64,000 nt of DNA from Clostridia bacterium (GCA_017429165.1 JAFRPL010000032.1:109007-173006); one strand, 5' to 3'. Shown: positions 19,310-28,741, numbered from the stretch's first letter. The notes: generated from the letters alone by a model not told the origin. A program made the numbers and translations.

Positions 19310-21440
19310 TGTTCACGCCTCCGTTTCTTTGCATTCTTTCGATACGGTCGAGTATGATCTTTGGAGGTTCGACCTTGGGGGCGTCCGGATGGAGCAGCCA
19401 GGTCGCCGCCTTATGCGTGGGACTGATGTCGAAGAAAGGCGGCATTTCTTCAAAGTCGATCTTCAGAGCGTATTTGTTGCGCACTGCAAAGGCGTCACCT
19501 TTGGGCGGGAACAGCATATCGGGCGGAGTTCCGGGTATGGCTTCGAGCTTATCCTTGGTGTCGAGGTCGGGCATAGAGGAAAGCAGCGCCCAGGTATACG
19601 GATGCGCGGGTGCGTAGAAGACGTCTTCGGTAGTGCCGTATTCCACGATCTTACCTGCATACATGACCGCGATCTTGTCGGCGACGTTGGCGACGACGCC
19701 AAGGTCGTGGGTTATGAATATGACGGTGAGCTGTCTTTCGCGCTTGAGTTCGTTGATGAGCTCGAGTATCTGCGCCTGAATGGTAACGTCGAGCGCCGTA
19801 GTGGGCTCGTCGCAGATGAGGATGTCGGGGTTCGCCGAAAGCGCTATGGCTATGACCACGCGCTGGCGCATACCGCCGGAGAACTGGAAGGGATACTGTT
19901 TGTATCTCTTGCGCGGTTCGGGGATACCGACTTCTTCCATAAGGCTTATCGCCTTATCCTTGGCCATGGCTTTGGTGACTTTATAGACCATCTTGGACGC
20001 TTTGTCTTTGATATAGTCTATTATCTCAACGCCGTAGTTCGAAAAATCGGCGAAAGAAGCTTTTTCGATCTGGTTATTGTAATTTTCGACAACTTTATCA
20101 ATAGCGAGCTCTATATTGTGCCGATAAAGCTCCATATTGATATTGTCGGCAAACTGACGCTGTTTCTTGGGGATATGCTTACCGGCGGCTTTGCGCTTTT
20201 CGAGCTTCTGCGCGCGGACGTACGTATCCATAGCGGCGCCGAAGGTGGTACGGAAAGTATATGCGTAGCTGTCTTTGTCGATATCCAGGCGATCTATGCC
20301 GCTTTCGACGGAATCGGAAAGCGTTTCGACGAGCTTTTTATAAGCTTTTTCGTCGCGGTCGGGGTCGCACACGTTTTCGGAAAGGTACTTGCGGGCAGCT
20401 TCGAGTTCGGTTACGGCTTTCTTCTTGTTTTCGATAGAAACGTCGAACGAATACTTGACGCCGGAACGCACGCCCTTCAAGAAACCGAGCATGAATTCGT
20501 CATCCAGCACTTTGCGCGTTCTTTCGTTGAGAGCCGCGATGTCGGAATAATCCTGCGCGGTCTCGGGATGCGCGTAAACGCTGTAGCCGAGCGTGAAGAA
20601 ATTGGGCTTTTCGCGCTCGCAGGCGGCATTGAGTCTGGATATAAGCTCGTTGAGCTTGCCTTTGATGACTTCTTTGTCGCCGCCCGAAACATAGACGGCT
20701 TTTTCGGCTTTTACGGAAGCCAAAAGCGCCTTGTATTCTTCGTCGGTTTCGCGGATGAGGAATTCGTCATAAACCTTGTCGGCCGGTTTGAGCATTTGAT
20801 CGATAAGCTTGCCCACGGCTTTGGGAGGCTGATTTATGAGCTGAATAAGGATATGTCTGGTGTTATTGACGGTGTTCTGAGCGTGATCGTAAGCCGCGTT
20901 GTAATGCGCCTCAAGCTCGTTGCCGGATTCGACGAACCCGGTGAGCGTTTTGATATCGGCTGCGGTCTTTTCGGGAGTGGAAGCGCCTTCGTAGCCGTGC
21001 TCGTACGCGCCGTTCATTGCAGAATTCAAAACCTTGAGCTTTTCTTCGAAATCGGCTTTGGATTCGCGCTGGTTGGCTTTGCCGTTGAGGATCATCGCTT
21101 CGGTGAGCTGTTTGCCCACTTTGATGATGGGGTTCAGGCTCGAAAGCGTATCCTGGAATATCATGGAGATCTTGTTGCCGCGGATATGGTGGAAATCGTC
21201 CTCGGATATCTTGAGGAGGTCCATGCCGGAATAGAGGATCTCGCCGCCTTCGACTATGGCGTTGCCGGCGAGTATACCCATAACTGCGCGCATGGAGACC
21301 GATTTGCCCGAGCCGGATTCTCCGACTATGGCGAGCGTTTCGCCTTTTTCGATGTCGAACGAGACGTCGCGCACGGCCTTGACAGTGCCGTTATTGGTCT
21401 TGAATGATATGATTAAATTTTTAACAGAAAGTATAGCCAT
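19302..21440 (-). CDS. oppD: Oligopeptide ABC transporter ATPase OppD with very large insert
   Basis: The 712-residue protein has all OppD catalytic motifs: Walker A GESGSGKS (40-47), Q-loop FQD (Gln96), signature SGGMRQ (521-526), Walker B ICDEPT (542-547), His of the switch THD and the C-terminal extension with HPYTWALL. In ordinary OppD (about 330-350 residues) about 60 residues separate the Q-loop from the signature; here there are about 425. The extra 360 or so residues (about 122-485) are mostly charged, helix-forming sequence in the ABC alpha-helical subdomain. The frame is intact throughout, so this is not a sequencing break. It lies three bases after oppC. Confidence 0.93.
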   Translation of the reverse strand: MAILSVKNLIISFKTNNGTVKAVRDVSFDIEKGETLAIVGESGSGKSVSMRAVMGILAGNAIVEGGEILYSGMDLLKISEDDFHHIRGNKISMIFQDTLSSLNPIIKVGKQLTEAMILNGKANQRESKADFEEKLKVLNSAMNGAYEHGYEGASTPEKTAADIKTLTGFVESGNELEAHYNAAYDHAQNTVNNTRHILIQLINQPPKAVGKLIDQMLKPADKVYDEFLIRETDEEYKALLASVKAEKAVYVSGGDKEVIKGKLNELISRLNAACEREKPNFFTLGYSVYAHPETAQDYSDIAALNERTRKVLDDEFMLGFLKGVRSGVKYSFDVSIENKKKAVTELEAARKYLSENVCDPDRDEKAYKKLVETLSDSVESGIDRLDIDKDSYAYTFRTTFGAAMDTYVRAQKLEKRKAAGKHIPKKQRQFADNINMELYRHNIELAIDKVVENYNNQIEKASFADFSNYGVEIIDYIKDKASKMVYKVTKAMAKDKAISLMEEVGIPEPRKRYKQYPFQFSGGMRQRVVIAIALSANPDILICDEPTTALDVTIQAQILELINELKRERQLTVIFITHDLGVVANVADKIAVMYAGKIVEYGTTEDVFYAPAHPYTWALLSSMPDLDTKDKLEAIPGTPPDMLFPPKGDAFAVRNKYALKIDFEEMPPFFDISPTHKAATWLLHPDAPKVEPPKIILDRIERMQRNGGVNNG

Positions 21441-21443
21441 GAT

Positions 21444-22976
21444 TTATTCCTCCGTTCCTCTGAGCGACGGGTTGAAAGCGTCGCGCAGACCGTTGCCGAA
21501 CAGGTTGAATGAAATCATCAGCAGAGAGATGATCACTGCGGGGAAGAAAATAACGTGCGGATCGGTGGAAAGGTATTTTTGCCCGTTGGAAAGCAGCGTG
21601 CCGATACTTGTCATATCCTTGCTCTGGAAGTTGACTATACCGAGGAACGAGAGCATGGATTCCGAGAAGATGACGCTGGGTATAACGAGCACGGATGAAG
21701 TGATTATAGTGCCCAGAGAGTTGGGGAAAATATGTTTCCACATTATTCTCATATCGCTGGCGCCGAGCGTGCGGGCGGCGAGGACGTATTCCTGGTTCTT
21801 AAAGCGGTAGAACTGCGTCCTTACGCGGTAGGCAGTACCCAGCCAGCCCGTCAGTACGAACGCGAACAGAAGGCCCGTGAACGCCGAAACCTTGCCTGTC
21901 TGCACAAAGTGCTGTTGGAACAGCGTGGCGACTATAATAAACGGAACGTCGGCGAGTATATCGGAAATGCGTTCCATGATCATATCGGTGACTCCGCCGT
22001 AGTAACCTTCGATAGCGCCGTAAAAAGCGCCGATAGTGAGGTTGATTATGGAAACGCCGAAAGCGAGCAGCAAAGAGATGCGGGCGCCGGAAGCGAGGCG
22101 TATGAATATATCGTAACCCTGGCCGTCGGTGCCGAAGATATGAGTAGGTCTGCTTCCGTCGTGCATATAGCGGTAATAATTGTAATACAGCACGCGGACC
22201 TGGATCATAGTCTTGTCTTTATTGACGTAGTCAACGACTTTGCCTTCCGCGTCGCGCTTATAGTTGTCTTCAAATCCGTTTGCCTGCAGATACTCTAAAG
22301 AAGCGCGGCCGCCTTCTTTTGTGATCGGCACCTTGCCTATACTCTTATACCAGCAGTTGGCGTCGTCGGGATCCATGCAGAATTCGCTGTCATAATCGAT
22401 CATGGGATATATGACCCGTATACCGTTGGCGTTTTCCCAATCCTTTATGCGTTCGTATTCAACGTCCGTGATGGTCTGATAGCTGAAACCGACGCGCATG
22501 ACAGTGTCGACATCGCAGTAAGTATAATGCATGCCGGATTCCATGACGGAATCTTTGGTGCTGACTATGCAGGCGTATTCGGAATCCGTCGCCTGCTGCC
22601 AGGTGACGTTGCCGTTGCCGTCGTAGTCTTCGGCGCCGAAACCGATGCCGTAAAGGAGCGCGAGATAGTTATCGTTGAGGCGCATCTCTTTGTCGCCGTT
22701 CCAGAAAGGAAGGCCAAGCCCGAGATCGGGGCGGCAGAGCGCATAGTTGGCGTCGCAGTCGCTGACCGCGTAAGACGAGAAGACCGGTCCGAACACGGCG
22801 AAAAGGATGATGAGAAGTATGATTATGGCGGCTACGATAGAGCCCTTGTTCTTTTTGAAACGGAGCCAGGCGTCTTTTAAGAAACCAATGGGCTTGGTTT
22901 CGAATTTCTGGTCATGAAGCTGCAGGCCGCCTTCGGCGAACTGTAGCTTTTCTTTGGGAATGTTCCTTATGTCCAT
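21444..22976 (-). CDS. oppC: Oligopeptide ABC transporter permease OppC with extracellular insert
   Basis: The 510-residue permease has an N-terminal transmembrane segment (about 46-66) and a C-terminal permease core starting at HIFGTDGQGYD with the EAA-type loop AARTLGASDMRIMWKHIFP. OppC is normally about 300 residues. Here about 165 extra residues lie between the first membrane segment and the core, on the predicted outer face, with Cys and many Tyr/Asp. One stretch, DYDGNGNVTWQQ (117-128), has the spacing of an EF-hand calcium loop. The protein forms the membrane channel with OppB. Confidence 0.92.
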   Translation of the reverse strand: MDIRNIPKEKLQFAEGGLQLHDQKFETKPIGFLKDAWLRFKKNKGSIVAAIIILLIILFAVFGPVFSSYAVSDCDANYALCRPDLGLGLPFWNGDKEMRLNDNYLALLYGIGFGAEDYDGNGNVTWQQATDSEYACIVSTKDSVMESGMHYTYCDVDTVMRVGFSYQTITDVEYERIKDWENANGIRVIYPMIDYDSEFCMDPDDANCWYKSIGKVPITKEGGRASLEYLQANGFEDNYKRDAEGKVVDYVNKDKTMIQVRVLYYNYYRYMHDGSRPTHIFGTDGQGYDIFIRLASGARISLLLAFGVSIINLTIGAFYGAIEGYYGGVTDMIMERISDILADVPFIIVATLFQQHFVQTGKVSAFTGLLFAFVLTGWLGTAYRVRTQFYRFKNQEYVLAARTLGASDMRIMWKHIFPNSLGTIITSSVLVIPSVIFSESMLSFLGIVNFQSKDMTSIGTLLSNGQKYLSTDPHVIFFPAVIISLLMISFNLFGNGLRDAFNPSLRGTEE

Positions 22977-22994
22977 TATTCCTGTCTCCTTTCT

Positions 22995-23963
22995 TTATCT
23001 TTCGCCCATGCGGATGCGCGGGTCAAGGAAGCCGTAGCTCAGGTCTATGAGGATGTTCGCGGCAAGCCCTATTACCGTGTAGAACATGCTCGAAGCCATA
23101 AAGACGTCGTAGTCTTTGAGGTTTATACTCTTGAGGAACAGCGCGCCGATGCCGGGCACGCCGAAGATCTGTTCGATGATGAGCGAGCCGCCGATAACGC
23201 CGACAAACATGGATATAATGGACGGCAAAATGGGCACCATTGCATTTTTGAGCGCATGGCGCACGGTCGCCTGCGAACGCGTAAGACCTTTAGTGCGCGC
23301 AAGCAGCATATAATCGCTGGAAAGCTGTTCGGTAAGTTCCGCGCGGGTAAAGCGGGCGAGACCGGCGATATCGCCGAACGAAAGCGAAAGAACAGGCAAA
23401 ACCATCGAATGGAACATTGTCCACGAGAACCAGGAGCCACCCGCGTCGTAAAGCGACGAGGTGACCAGCGGGAACCACCCGGCCTTGAACCCCAGTATAT
23501 ACTGCACCAGGAACGCGTAAACGTAGCTTGGCACCGATATAAACAGCATTATAAGGACCGAGATCACCTGGTCCTGCCATCTGTTCTTTTTGATAGCGGC
23601 AAAAATGCCGAGCATTACGCCCATCGGTATGGAAAACAGCAGCGAATAGACGTTTATGAGCATCGTGGGCGGCAGACGCGAAGCGATAACGTCGCCTACG
23701 TCAGCCATATAGTCGATCTTCCACGAAGTGCCCCAGTCCCATTTGGTGAGGATGTTCTTCGTGTAGATCCAAAGTTGCTCCATAATGGGTTTGTTATACC
23801 CGAGCGCTTCGCGGCGTGCTTCCTCGATACGCGCCGCGTTGCCCTGCCCGATCGACTTTTCCACAGGCAGGAGCTTTATAAGCACGAACGACATAACGTA
23901 TATTACGATAAGCGTCAGCAGCATCGCGCCTAATCTTTTGAGTATGTAAATGAATTTTGCCAT
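22995..23963 (-). CDS. oppB: Oligopeptide ABC transporter permease OppB
   Basis: The 322-residue permease is of normal family length, with six predicted transmembrane segments and the EAA-type loop LLARTKGLTRSQATVRHALKN, truncated motif quoted here in part. The N-terminal ILKRLGAMLLTLIVIYVMSF is the usual OppB/DppB first segment. Unlike its partners it shows no large insert. It is separated from oppA by 222 bases that contain a strong hairpin, so its expression may be lower than that of the binding protein. Confidence 0.93.
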   Translation of the reverse strand: MAKFIYILKRLGAMLLTLIVIYVMSFVLIKLLPVEKSIGQGNAARIEEARREALGYNKPIMEQLWIYTKNILTKWDWGTSWKIDYMADVGDVIASRLPPTMLINVYSLLFSIPMGVMLGIFAAIKKNRWQDQVISVLIMLFISVPSYVYAFLVQYILGFKAGWFPLVTSSLYDAGGSWFSWTMFHSMVLPVLSLSFGDIAGLARFTRAELTEQLSSDYMLLARTKGLTRSQATVRHALKNAMVPILPSIISMFVGVIGGSLIIEQIFGVPGIGALFLKSINLKDYDVFMASSMFYTVIGLAANILIDLSYGFLDPRIRMGER

Positions 23964-24092
23964 CTTTCAATCTCCCGAACATATATCGTTTATCGGTCCG
24001 TGAAACCGCTTTCGCGGCCCGGTAAACAACATATGCTTTTGGTAAATATAGAATAAAACGGGAAAACCGAAGTTTCCCATAAAATGCCTTGC

Positions 24093-24120
24093 GCAAGCGC
24101 GGTCAGAAGACCGCGCTTGC
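24093..24120 (-). other. Stem-loop between oppA and oppB
   Basis: A perfect 12-bp stem (24093-24104 with 24109-24120) and a four-base loop lie 66 bases after the oppA stop. On the minus strand no long T run follows, so it is more likely a partial terminator or a structure that protects the oppA message than a full stop. Such hairpins often let the binding protein be made in excess over the permeases. Confidence 0.6.
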
Positions 24121-24185
24121 GTCAAGATGATTCGATTCAATTCACCGCATACAGCGGTAAACGTCAATACCGTTGATTACCGTTA

Positions 24186-26654
24186 TCAGTTGTAGGAAAG
24201 GGTGCCGCCCTGTTCTGCAACGTATGCAGCCCAAGCATCGTCATCATAGTTGTAGGTCATAAGACGGATTCCGCCGTAGCCGTACATGATGTTGTAGTTG
24301 AGAGTAGCATACTTGATCTTCTTGGAGAAGAGGGTAGCAGCGGTCTCGGCTGCGAAGGGGATGCACTGATAAGCGTTGAGAACTTCGTATTCGAGAGCGG
24401 AGAGAACGGCAAGTTTAGCGTCGGGATTGGTGAAGGCTCTTTCCTTGACGGTTTCATCATCGTTGTAGATGTTGCCGTTGAGGAGCTTAGCCCAATCCTG
24501 GAGCGATTTTTCCATGGTAACTTCGCCTTCGCCGTAGAAATCAGCGGTGATGGTGCATTTGACAACAGAGGGGTTCCAGCCGCAGGATTCGTGGATCTTG
24601 TTGAGGCCGCCCATGTAATCGGGTTCGGTGTAGCAGCGGATGGAGGAGAACGGATAGAAAGCAGCACCGCCCCATGCGCCGCGGATCATTTCGACTTTAC
24701 CTGCAGCAACGTCGTCGTAACGTTTTGCAGCGCCGCACTGGAATTTGAATTCGATCTTGCCTTCGAGCGGAGTGCCGACGGTAGCAGCTGCGCAGTACTG
24801 GTTGAGCAGTTCCTGCTGCTTGGTGTCGTCTTCGTCGAGGGTGGTGGCGGCGGAGCACATGCAGTTGATGACGATCTTCTGGCCGTCGGTGTAGTTGCCG
24901 TCAGCTTTGGCGGCTTCGTAAGCGGCGGTGAAGAGTCTCTTGGCTTCTTCTACGTCGTAACCGGTGACAGCATTGTAAGCTTCCTCGGCGGTAGCGTAGG
25001 TCTTGCCTTCGCCGTATTCGATACCGTACAGACGGAGGACCGCATTGCGGGCTTCATCGGTATTACGATAGATGGATTCGGTATCGTTGGCTATGTTGTA
25101 GTAGTACAGATAGTTGTACAGATAGTAAGCGGGTTTGTAAGCCGGAGTTGCCTGTTTGGCAAAGTCGGCTCTGTTGATGGCGAGAGAAATGGCCTTACGG
25201 AAATCTCTGTAGGAAAGGATGCGTTTGTTGATAGAGGTGTCGCCCTGTTCAAGAGCGGTCAAAGCGTTGATATCCGTAGCGAAAATGTAACGGAAGGTGT
25301 AGGTTTGATCGGTCTTGAGGAGGTAGTCGGACATCTTGTAGGTGGGCATATCGGTGGAGATGAGGTCCACGCTGTCGAGTTCGCCCTTGAGGAAGAGCTG
25401 GATCGCGGTGGTGTGGTCAGCGATGACCTGGCATTTGATAGCGGTGGTCTGATACTGGCCTTCATGTTTGCCGTCGGTCCAACCGTACCACTGATCGTTC
25501 TTTTCCATAACGAAGAGTTTGTCTTTTTCGAAGCTGGTGAGCTTGTAGGGGCCGAACGAGCAGTAAGTATCAACGGAAGTACCGTAGTTGGTGGTGACAA
25601 GGTCTTTTTCCTGTTTCTTGCCGGCGTCGTAGATATCGGTCTTGACGAGCCAGTTGCTGGTGAGGTGAACGAGGAAGTTGAACATGTCGCAAGGATCCTG
25701 GCAGATGTAGGTGAGTTCATAGTCGCCGGACTTGTAGATACCTACGTTGGCGAAATCGAACGGATCGCTGAACGTGCCGGTGTTGTAGAACATCATCTCT
25801 TTGCCGTACATTTCGATCTGAGCGGGATCGGTAATACTGAAGAGAGCGAGGACCTGTGCAATGAGGCCGTCGACAAGCTCTTTGTTGTCGGCGTTGATCT
25901 CAACGTAGCCGAGGTAGTTGGCCTGGGACTTGAGTTCGCTGAAAGCAGCAAGGCCCTGGAAGCCGCCTTCTACGTTCTTGATCATGCCGTAATCTTCCTG
26001 CAGCGAGTTGATGCTCTCGGGATAGAGAGTCATATTGGTGGCGCCGAAGTTGAGATACACGGTGTTGGCTTCGGTATCGAATGAATAGTCGCCGTTATCA
26101 CCTTCGTAAGGCGGTACGATAGGTGCGTAGACAGGGAGTCCCGAGTTGAAATACTTGTCGGCGTTCTTTAAAGAAGCGTCGCCGGAAGTATAGGTGTTGG
26201 AACGGTAGTTCTGCATCTTGGGGTCAAGCAGACGCTGGATGGATTCGATGTAGCTGTCTGCATTGATGGGGGTGCCGTCCTGCCATTTTGCATCGGGGTT
26301 AAGAGTGATCTTGTAAACGTACTCTTTGTCGGCGTCAGCGGGGATCTGCCATTTGTCTTTGTCGGCAAAATCCTTGGTTATGTCGTCGACTGCGGTAGCC
26401 ATTTCGTAGACCCATTCGAAGTTGACGCCGTCGGCAGCTATAGTGACATCGACGAAGCCCATTTCGCAATAGCCGGCGAAATAGTTGTCGGCGTTGGTCT
26501 CCCAGGAATGCGGGTTCCAGTTGAGAGGACTTGCGCCGAGGAATTCATTCAGCGTATAGGACTTATTGGAGTCTGAACCGCTGCATGCGCCGAGAAGCGC
26601 GGCAGAGAAAACAAACAGCACAGCCAGTACGCCGGCGAGAATTTTCTTTTTCAT
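24186..26654 (-). CDS. oppA: Oligopeptide-binding lipoprotein OppA, enlarged
   Basis: The 822-residue product starts with a signal peptide and lipobox LGAC (about residues 25-28), so the mature protein is anchored by lipid outside the membrane. It shows the family 5 solute-binding features: LNPDAKWQDGTPINADSY near residue 130 and a C-terminal LNYNIMYGYGG region. Typical OppA proteins are about 540-600 residues, so it is enlarged by some 220-280, mainly in the N-terminal and middle parts. It would capture peptides for OppBCDF. The ATG follows AGGAGG. Confidence 0.92.
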   Translation of the reverse strand: MKKKILAGVLAVLFVFSAALLGACSGSDSNKSYTLNEFLGASPLNWNPHSWETNADNYFAGYCEMGFVDVTIAADGVNFEWVYEMATAVDDITKDFADKDKWQIPADADKEYVYKITLNPDAKWQDGTPINADSYIESIQRLLDPKMQNYRSNTYTSGDASLKNADKYFNSGLPVYAPIVPPYEGDNGDYSFDTEANTVYLNFGATNMTLYPESINSLQEDYGMIKNVEGGFQGLAAFSELKSQANYLGYVEINADNKELVDGLIAQVLALFSITDPAQIEMYGKEMMFYNTGTFSDPFDFANVGIYKSGDYELTYICQDPCDMFNFLVHLTSNWLVKTDIYDAGKKQEKDLVTTNYGTSVDTYCSFGPYKLTSFEKDKLFVMEKNDQWYGWTDGKHEGQYQTTAIKCQVIADHTTAIQLFLKGELDSVDLISTDMPTYKMSDYLLKTDQTYTFRYIFATDINALTALEQGDTSINKRILSYRDFRKAISLAINRADFAKQATPAYKPAYYLYNYLYYYNIANDTESIYRNTDEARNAVLRLYGIEYGEGKTYATAEEAYNAVTGYDVEEAKRLFTAAYEAAKADGNYTDGQKIVINCMCSAATTLDEDDTKQQELLNQYCAAATVGTPLEGKIEFKFQCGAAKRYDDVAAGKVEMIRGAWGGAAFYPFSSIRCYTEPDYMGGLNKIHESCGWNPSVVKCTITADFYGEGEVTMEKSLQDWAKLLNGNIYNDDETVKERAFTNPDAKLAVLSALEYEVLNAYQCIPFAAETAATLFSKKIKYATLNYNIMYGYGGIRLMTYNYDDDAWAAYVAEQGGTLSYN

Positions 26655-26733
26655 TTTGTTCCTCCTATGAAAAAAATGTTTTTTTGTCTTACCGATTTAA
26701 TTTTTCAGGCAAAATTAAATTAGTTTACTCTGT

Positions 26734-26761
26734 ATTATATCACAATTTTTTTATATGTCAA
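26734..26761 (-). promoter_or_regulatory. Sigma-A promoter of the opp operon
   Basis: On the minus strand TTGACA (26756-26761) and TATAAT (26734-26739) are 16 bases apart, followed by an 80-base leader and the AGGAGG site of oppA. Confidence 0.8.
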
Positions 26762-26822
26762 GAAAAATTTGTTTGTATTTTCATTATTATGTACTTTCGG
26801 ATGCGTTCACGGCAGAAAAAAT

Positions 26823-26857
26823 GCGCGATTATGCAAAAACAGAATGCATAATCGCGC
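26823..26857. terminator. Intrinsic terminator
   Basis: A perfect 13-bp stem (26823-26835 with 26845-26857) is followed on the minus strand by a run of T. It ends the minus-strand beta-propeller gene 15 bases upstream of it; T residues also follow on the plus side. Confidence 0.82.
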
Positions 26858-26871
26858 TTTTATACATTTTT

Positions 26872-27708
26872 TCAGTGTTCTTTGAACTGCGCGAAAAACT
26901 CGCGGGACTCTTCTTCGGTCATAACTTTATCGAAAAGTTCGGAAGTGCATTTATAGGCAATGCCGTTCCTGTGGCCGTTCGTCCCCGACTGGATCGAGCA
27001 GTAGTATTCGCCGCCGCCGAGGCATTCAAAGCCGTAGGGGGTGGAAAACTTATACTTTGCCTCTACCCTGTCGAGCGTGGGGGCGATACGGTAGAGCGTC
27101 TCTTCCGCCTGATACGGATATTTCTGACCGTAGGTGGTGATCCAGAAGCAGCCGGTGTCGGGTTCGTAATCGAGGTTCTGTATGCCGAACACGGTGTTTT
27201 TGTTGGGGATATAGTGTACCTTTTCTATTTTGTTATCAGGACCTATCTGAAGTATCATCTCGTGCGCGTACTGTTCGCCACTGTTGGTGGCGACCGCCAC
27301 GAACATGCGCTCCTCGCCGGTATCCGGCGCCTTGCCGAACGCTATGCCGTCGATACCCTGAAAACCTCCGACGTCGTTGTTCTTCATTTCAAGGCATTCG
27401 TCGAGCTTGATCTTTTCCAAAAGACGCAGATCGTGATCGTCGTAAACGTAGACGTAGAACGCCGACCAGTCGCCCCAGAAAGTCCAGGGCGAAGGATCAG
27501 CCATAAAGCTGACGTACACCTTGCCGTCGTGCCAGTCCATGCCGCCCAAATGGCCGTAATCGTCGCAATGGACCTGACAGATCACAGTACCGTTGATATT
27601 AGTCTTTACGACGCTGTCGGTGAACGACCAGAACATATACTTATGCTCCGCATCGGACGTGAATCCCTGCATATGCTGATTCTGATTGCATACTTCTATA
27701 TATTCCAT
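26872..27708 (-). CDS. Predicted beta-propeller protein of unknown function
   Basis: The 278-residue product has no signal peptide and consists of repeated beta-rich stretches ending in aromatic/Gly patterns, such as GGMDWHDGKVYVSF, VFGIQNLDYEPDTGCFWITTYG and FECLGGGEYYCSIQSG. This is typical of a beta-propeller (SMP-30/YncE-like), but no catalytic motif can be named. The ATG at 27708 has GAGGTG upstream; longer frames lack such a site. It lies 28 bases after the DUF4838-related gene and is probably its operon partner. Confidence 0.72.
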   Translation of the reverse strand: MEYIEVCNQNQHMQGFTSDAEHKYMFWSFTDSVVKTNINGTVICQVHCDDYGHLGGMDWHDGKVYVSFMADPSPWTFWGDWSAFYVYVYDDHDLRLLEKIKLDECLEMKNNDVGGFQGIDGIAFGKAPDTGEERMFVAVATNSGEQYAHEMILQIGPDNKIEKVHYIPNKNTVFGIQNLDYEPDTGCFWITTYGQKYPYQAEETLYRIAPTLDRVEAKYKFSTPYGFECLGGGEYYCSIQSGTNGHRNGIAYKCTSELFDKVMTEEESREFFAQFKEH

Positions 27709-27736
27709 TTTGCACCTCATTAAAATAATATTGTAA

Positions 27737-28681
27737 TCATTTGTCAAAAACGGCGTAGCCGCCGAGATCCGGCTCGCCCCACAGCTCTTCGTAATCGGCG
27801 CCCAGGTAGCACGCGAAAGTGGTGACCGCGCCGAAGCCGAGGGCATCGTAAAACTCGAGGTCTCGCCTTATGAGTTCCGGATCGGCGTTAAGCTTTTTGG
27901 GCGGTTTTTGCCAGCCGGAAAACATGGAATTATCCAGCCAGTATTCAAGCACTTTTCCGTCTTTTGCGCCGAAGAACGCCGCGAGCTCGCGCGCGTTGCG
28001 CGCAGAAGGCGCGTTTTCGGAACATGACATCGGTTTGCGGAAATCGCGGTCGAAGGGCGCATATTCAAGGTACACGCCGTCTTCGGGCTCTACGGATGAC
28101 GGCGGTTCCGAAGCGCCGCAATAGGCGAGATACGACTGTCTTCCCTGTATATCTGCGCGCCTGACTCCGCGCTGCACGGCATTATACACCGCAAGCGCCT
28201 GATCGGACGCCGAAAGGCGCGAGCATTCCGGGCAGCGGCAGCATTTATCGCGCACGTCGTCCAGCCAGAAACAGTAGCGGTGGGTGGAAGACGGCAGCTT
28301 TTTTGCCAATTCGCAGGCGTTTTGCGAAATTATTTCAAGCGCGTCCTTATTGGAAGCGCAGCAGTTGTAATCGGCGTTCCTGCCGCCGTTTTCGTCGAGC
28401 CGGAAATATTCCGGATGTGCGCCGAACAGTTCACGCGGGAGCAGCAGCGACATAACGTGCAGTTCGTATTCAAGCCCCACGCCGTGAGACATGAGTTCAC
28501 GCACCGTTTCCGCCGCGGAAGCTTCGAAGCCATGCTCGGCGAGCTCGCGCACGCGCTCGTGCGAATCGCCGCCTCCGACGGGATGTATGCCGAGTATATC
28601 GATATCGGAACCGAGTATGACTTTTTTCCAGGTCTGCGTTATCTCGTCCGGGTGGACGACAACGCCTTTGTGCAGTATCAA
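27737..28681 (-). CDS. DUF4838-related cytoplasmic protein
   Basis: The roughly 314-residue product reads like a TIM-barrel glycosidase-type protein: GIHPVGGG, a long helical segment, then YCFWLDDVRDKCCRCPECSRLS and LEYWLDNSMFSGWQK. The C-x-C-x2-C cluster followed by Ser and the position after an acidic pair match the DUF4838 domain of the neighbouring lipoprotein. There is no signal peptide. A TTG start at 28681 is favoured because AGAGGTG lies six bases before it; a GTG at 28690 is an alternative. Its activity is unknown; a glycan-related role is inferred. Confidence 0.7.
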   Translation of the reverse strand: MILHKGVVVHPDEITQTWKKVILGSDIDILGIHPVGGGDSHERVRELAEHGFEASAAETVRELMSHGVGLEYELHVMSLLLPRELFGAHPEYFRLDENGGRNADYNCCASNKDALEIISQNACELAKKLPSSTHRYCFWLDDVRDKCCRCPECSRLSASDQALAVYNAVQRGVRRADIQGRQSYLAYCGASEPPSSVEPEDGVYLEYAPFDRDFRKPMSCSENAPSARNARELAAFFGAKDGKVLEYWLDNSMFSGWQKPPKKLNADPELIRRDLEFYDALGFGAVTTFACYLGADYEELWGEPDLGGYAVFDK

Positions 28682-28741
28682 ACGGATCACCTCTTTTGCT
28701 CAATTATATATTCGCAAAAATGGTTTGTCAACATATTTAAC

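Noticed and set aside
19128..21407. Long plus-strand frame of more than 750 codons opposite oppD
   Set aside because: It mirrors the oppD codons and has no recognisable domain or ribosome-binding site; the minus strand carries all ABC ATPase motifs.
19302..21440. OppD insert as an assembly error or gene fusion break
   Set aside because: The frame stays open across the insert, the flanking motifs are intact, and neighbouring subunits are enlarged as well.
24591..26084. Long plus-strand frame opposite oppA
   Set aside because: It reads as low-complexity Val/Gly/Phe-rich sequence typical of an antisense shadow; oppA has a lipobox and binding-protein motifs.
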